A model generated the notes under the pieces. The model was given only the letters and a program-made list of their open reading frames with translations. It was not told the DNA's origin and searched no databases. Positions 6,139 through 7,763 of a stretch of DNA of 7,763 bases are shown one piece after another (positions within the stretch are counted from its first letter, which is position 1; each line of letters begins with the position of its first letter). Made by a program: the position numbers and the translations under genes. Origin of the DNA: Prevotellaceae bacterium (lineage in GTDB: Bacteria; Bacteroidota; Bacteroidia; Bacteroidales; Paludibacteraceae). The stretch covers positions 1 to 7,763 of the forward strand of contig JAISXQ010000206.1 of NCBI GenBank assembly GCA_031270425.1, given 5' to 3'.

Positions 6139-7296
6139 TTAGAGAACGGTTATCAACTTATCGCCCAACTTCACAAATTCATCTCTTTTCGACCTGTCCG
6201 CATTACCGTTTTCATCCACATAACCGCGCAAGCCCTGCGCAAGCAAATGCTGATGAGCCGCCACTACGCAAGCTCCCTCGTAATTGATTTTCTTCAACGT
6301 ATCGGTCAATGGCGTATTATTTCGTGCGAAAAGTTCAACCGCTTCCATGGCAGGCGTATTGTGTTCGCTGCCGAAAGTAACGATAAAACCTTTTTCGTAA
6401 AGGTACGAAGCGTACTTTTCGAGCAGATGCACATCGTTGCGCGTGGCAATAAATTCCACCGAGTGAAAACCGCGTCCGGTCAACTGACGGGAAACCCGTT
6501 CCAAATCATTTTCAAAGTCGGTGTAATTTCCGTTTGCGTCGTCGGCAAGGAAGGGATAAGTAGGGATACCTCCGCCCGCTGCGATAATTTCCTGAACAGT
6601 GGTCATCGGCAAAAAGGCTTCGGGTGTTTCGGGCACAAACGCGCCGCCGCCCGCTTTCAGCATGTTGCTGCGAATTTCGTTTTCCACGCCCGCTTCATCC
6701 GCGACAGGCGATTTCAGCTCTTTTCCGCCGAAAAATTTGAGAAATAAGGTCTTAATTTTAATTTCGTCATTTCCGCCGATTTCATATACTTTCAGGCGCA
6801 ACGCTTTTGCCAAATGGCGTTCGCGTATCAAACCTTGCGTTAACGTATTTTTAATCCATTCAAAATCAAGCGAAAAACCGGCGTTGTTTGCCGACAATAT
6901 TTCATTTACCTTGCCGCACATGGCTTTCACCTGCGCATTGCTTTCGCGCACCACGCCCGCCAACTGCAAAGCGTAAGGTTCCGCCAAACGGAAAGGGAAG
7001 GACATGCCCTTGCCGCTCAGGTAAGTACGTCCGGGATTTCCGGGGTCGTTCACTTTCAGTCCGGCTTTTTGGTCGTCTTCGTTCAGACTGATAAATTCGA
7101 TGTTGAAAAGCGGATAAAGACGCTGCGCTTTACATCCGGCAGCCCATTCCTGATAACCCGCCACGGTATAAAAATCGTTGATACCAACCACTTTGACTTC
7201 TTCCGCCACAGCCCTGTCGAGCGCATCGTTCACATCTGAAAACGCACTGAACGAATAAGGCGTGTGCATGTGGGCATTCACTTTCGGGATATTCAT
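6139..7296 (-). CDS. PHP-domain protein with atypical metal-ligand motifs
   Basis: This is a 385-residue protein from the ATG at 7296, 15 bp after the E1-beta-like stop; an in-frame TTG at 7311 is a weaker start. The N-terminus NAHMHTPYS (7-15) is PHP motif I, with H9 and H11. GINDFYT (38-44) takes the place of the usual G-T-D-H-G, keeping D41 but with F42 for His. E67 (FNIEF) fits the bridging glutamate. LIRERHLAKAL (156-166, H161) resembles the GRPHIAxxL motif. GIPTYPF (244-250) has Tyr where a His-Pro is usual. GSEHNTP (309-315) replaces the terminal S-D-A-H. There are two long insertions, about 70-155 and 170-230. PHP enzymes are metal-dependent phosphoesterases such as histidinol phosphatase and TrpH. 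With so many ligands changed this could be a phosphatase with altered metal binding, a lyase or isomerase on this fold, or inactive. The operon context suggests a sugar-phosphate or related substrate; no specific function can be assigned. Confidence 0.8.
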   Translation of the reverse strand: MNIPKVNAHMHTPYSFSAFSDVNDALDRAVAEEVKVVGINDFYTVAGYQEWAAGCKAQRLYPLFNIEFISLNEDDQKAGLKVNDPGNPGRTYLSGKGMSFPFRLAEPYALQLAGVVRESNAQVKAMCGKVNEILSANNAGFSLDFEWIKNTLTQGLIRERHLAKALRLKVYEIGGNDEIKIKTLFLKFFGGKELKSPVADEAGVENEIRSNMLKAGGGAFVPETPEAFLPMTTVQEIIAAGGGIPTYPFLADDANGNYTDFENDLERVSRQLTGRGFHSVEFIATRNDVHLLEKYASYLYEKGFIVTFGSEHNTPAMEAVELFARNNTPLTDTLKKINYEGACVVAAHQHLLAQGLRGYVDENGNADRSKRDEFVKLGDKLITVL

Positions 7297-7311
7297 AACC
7301 GGCTTTATCAA

Positions 7312-7763
7312 TTAAATTCCTTTTTTTGCTCTTCTAATCATTTCGCCATCGGTAAAATTCTGCGCGGGAACATATCCGGGCAGCGGCTGTATGCGTTGGT
7401 GAATCATATCGATAAACCAGTCCGGCTGTGGGAAAAATGCCTTTTCGAGTTCGTAAGCGGGCGTAATCCAATTTCGTGAACCCAAGACGCAAACCGGAGC
7501 GTCCAAGTAATCGAACGCCAGTTGGCTGATGTTTGCCGCCAAATCGTTGAGGAAGGAGCCGCGCGTTGTCGCGTCGCTTGCCACAATGATTTTTCCGGTT
7601 TTCTTCACCGACTCGATTACTTTTTCGTAATTGAAGGGCACAAGGCTTCGAGCATCAATCACTTCCGCCGACATGCCGTATTTTTCCTCCAACTCCTCTG
7701 CTGCCTGCAAGGCAGGATAAAGCGTATATCCAACGGTCAGGAAAGTAATATCTTTTCCCGCCT
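7312..7763 (-). CDS. 2-oxoacid dehydrogenase E1-beta/transketolase-like protein, C-terminal part (5' end outside window)
   Basis: The frame is open from the right edge to the TAA at 7312-7314 and gives 149 complete codons; it continues upstream of the TTG at 7710, which is an ordinary leucine codon. The fragment begins GKDITFLTVGYTLYPALQAA (2-21), then AEVIDARSLVPFN (32-44) and SVKKTGKIIVASDA (51-64), the classic C-terminal transketolase domain of E1-beta subunits (pyruvate, acetoin or branched-chain 2-oxoacid dehydrogenases). The DYLDAPV strand and the lysine/proline-rich tail are also of that kind. The TPP-binding halves lie outside the window, so it cannot be told whether this is a separate beta subunit or an alpha-beta fusion. 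It is the most upstream gene seen in the operon, 15 bp before the PHP gene, suggesting tight co-expression. An E1 in a sugar-cleavage operon could decarboxylate a 2-oxo acid or cleave a ketol intermediate, as in acetoin dehydrogenase. Confidence 0.85.
   Translation of the reverse strand, partial: AGKDITFLTVGYTLYPALQAAEELEEKYGMSAEVIDARSLVPFNYEKVIESVKKTGKIIVASDATTRGSFLNDLAANISQLAFDYLDAPVCVLGSRNWITPAYELEKAFFPQPDWFIDMIHQRIQPLPGYVPAQNFTDGEMIRRAKKGI

Noticed and set aside
6055..6747. Plus-strand open frame of 230 codons opposite the PHP gene
   Set aside because: It overlaps the PHP coding region and the start of the aldolase fusion, has no family signature, and is explained by the codon structure of the minus-strand genes.
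7312..7710. Short stand-alone gene of 132 codons starting at 7710
   Set aside because: The first codon is TTG inside a continuous frame reaching the window edge, and the sequence upstream of it is also E1-beta-like, so it is part of a larger truncated gene.

Overview
The window looks like chromosomal DNA of a Bacteroidota species, probably Bacteroidales. The evidence is a FISUMP-type surface protein next to a lipoprotein, A-rich gene leaders without clear Shine-Dalgarno sites, moderate GC content, and intergenic spacers holding short heptamer/octamer tandem repeats inside long inverted repeats. No RNA genes, CRISPR array, transposase or phage genes are visible.

Left part (about 1-1021, plus strand): the C-terminal end of a FISUMP (Fibrobacter succinogenes major paralogous domain) protein is followed after 23 bp by a complete lipoprotein with a formylglycine-generating-enzyme-like (SUMF1/EgtB/PvdO) domain. 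The lipoprotein's only cysteine is the lipidation cysteine, so it is very unlikely to be a sulfatase-activating enzyme. The two genes probably form the end of a cell-envelope operon. A 237-bp spacer (1022-1258) separates it from the convergent gene cluster. That spacer holds an 18-bp perfect inverted repeat, four octamers, a 12-bp palindrome and a small GC hairpin.

Right part (1259-7763, minus strand, transcribed right to left): five co-directional genes form a probable carbohydrate-catabolic operon. In transcription order they are: (1) the C-terminal part of a thiamine-diphosphate 2-oxoacid dehydrogenase E1-beta/transketolase-like protein, cut by the window edge; (2) a PHP-domain protein with non-standard metal-ligand motifs; (3) a 670-residue class II aldolase/short-chain dehydrogenase fusion of the rhamnulose-1-phosphate aldolase/lactaldehyde dehydrogenase type; (4) a zinc-dependent sugar-phosphate dehydrogenase resembling L-sorbose-1-phosphate reductase (SorE) and E. 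coli YggP; (5) a second class II aldolase made of two tandem aldolase domains, the second of which has lost every metal ligand.

A reasonable but unproven reading is that the set oxidises or reduces a sugar or polyol phosphate, cleaves it by retro-aldol chemistry into a triose phosphate and an aldehyde or hydroxy-aldehyde, and oxidises the aldehyde. The TPP enzyme may act on an alpha-keto or ketol intermediate. No kinase, isomerase, transporter or regulator lies in the window, so the substrate cannot be fixed. The most notable points are that both aldolases appear to carry an additional, catalytically dead aldolase-like half, that a PHP protein sits in the middle of the operon, and that structured repeat elements lie both between genes 3 and 4 and at the end of the operon.
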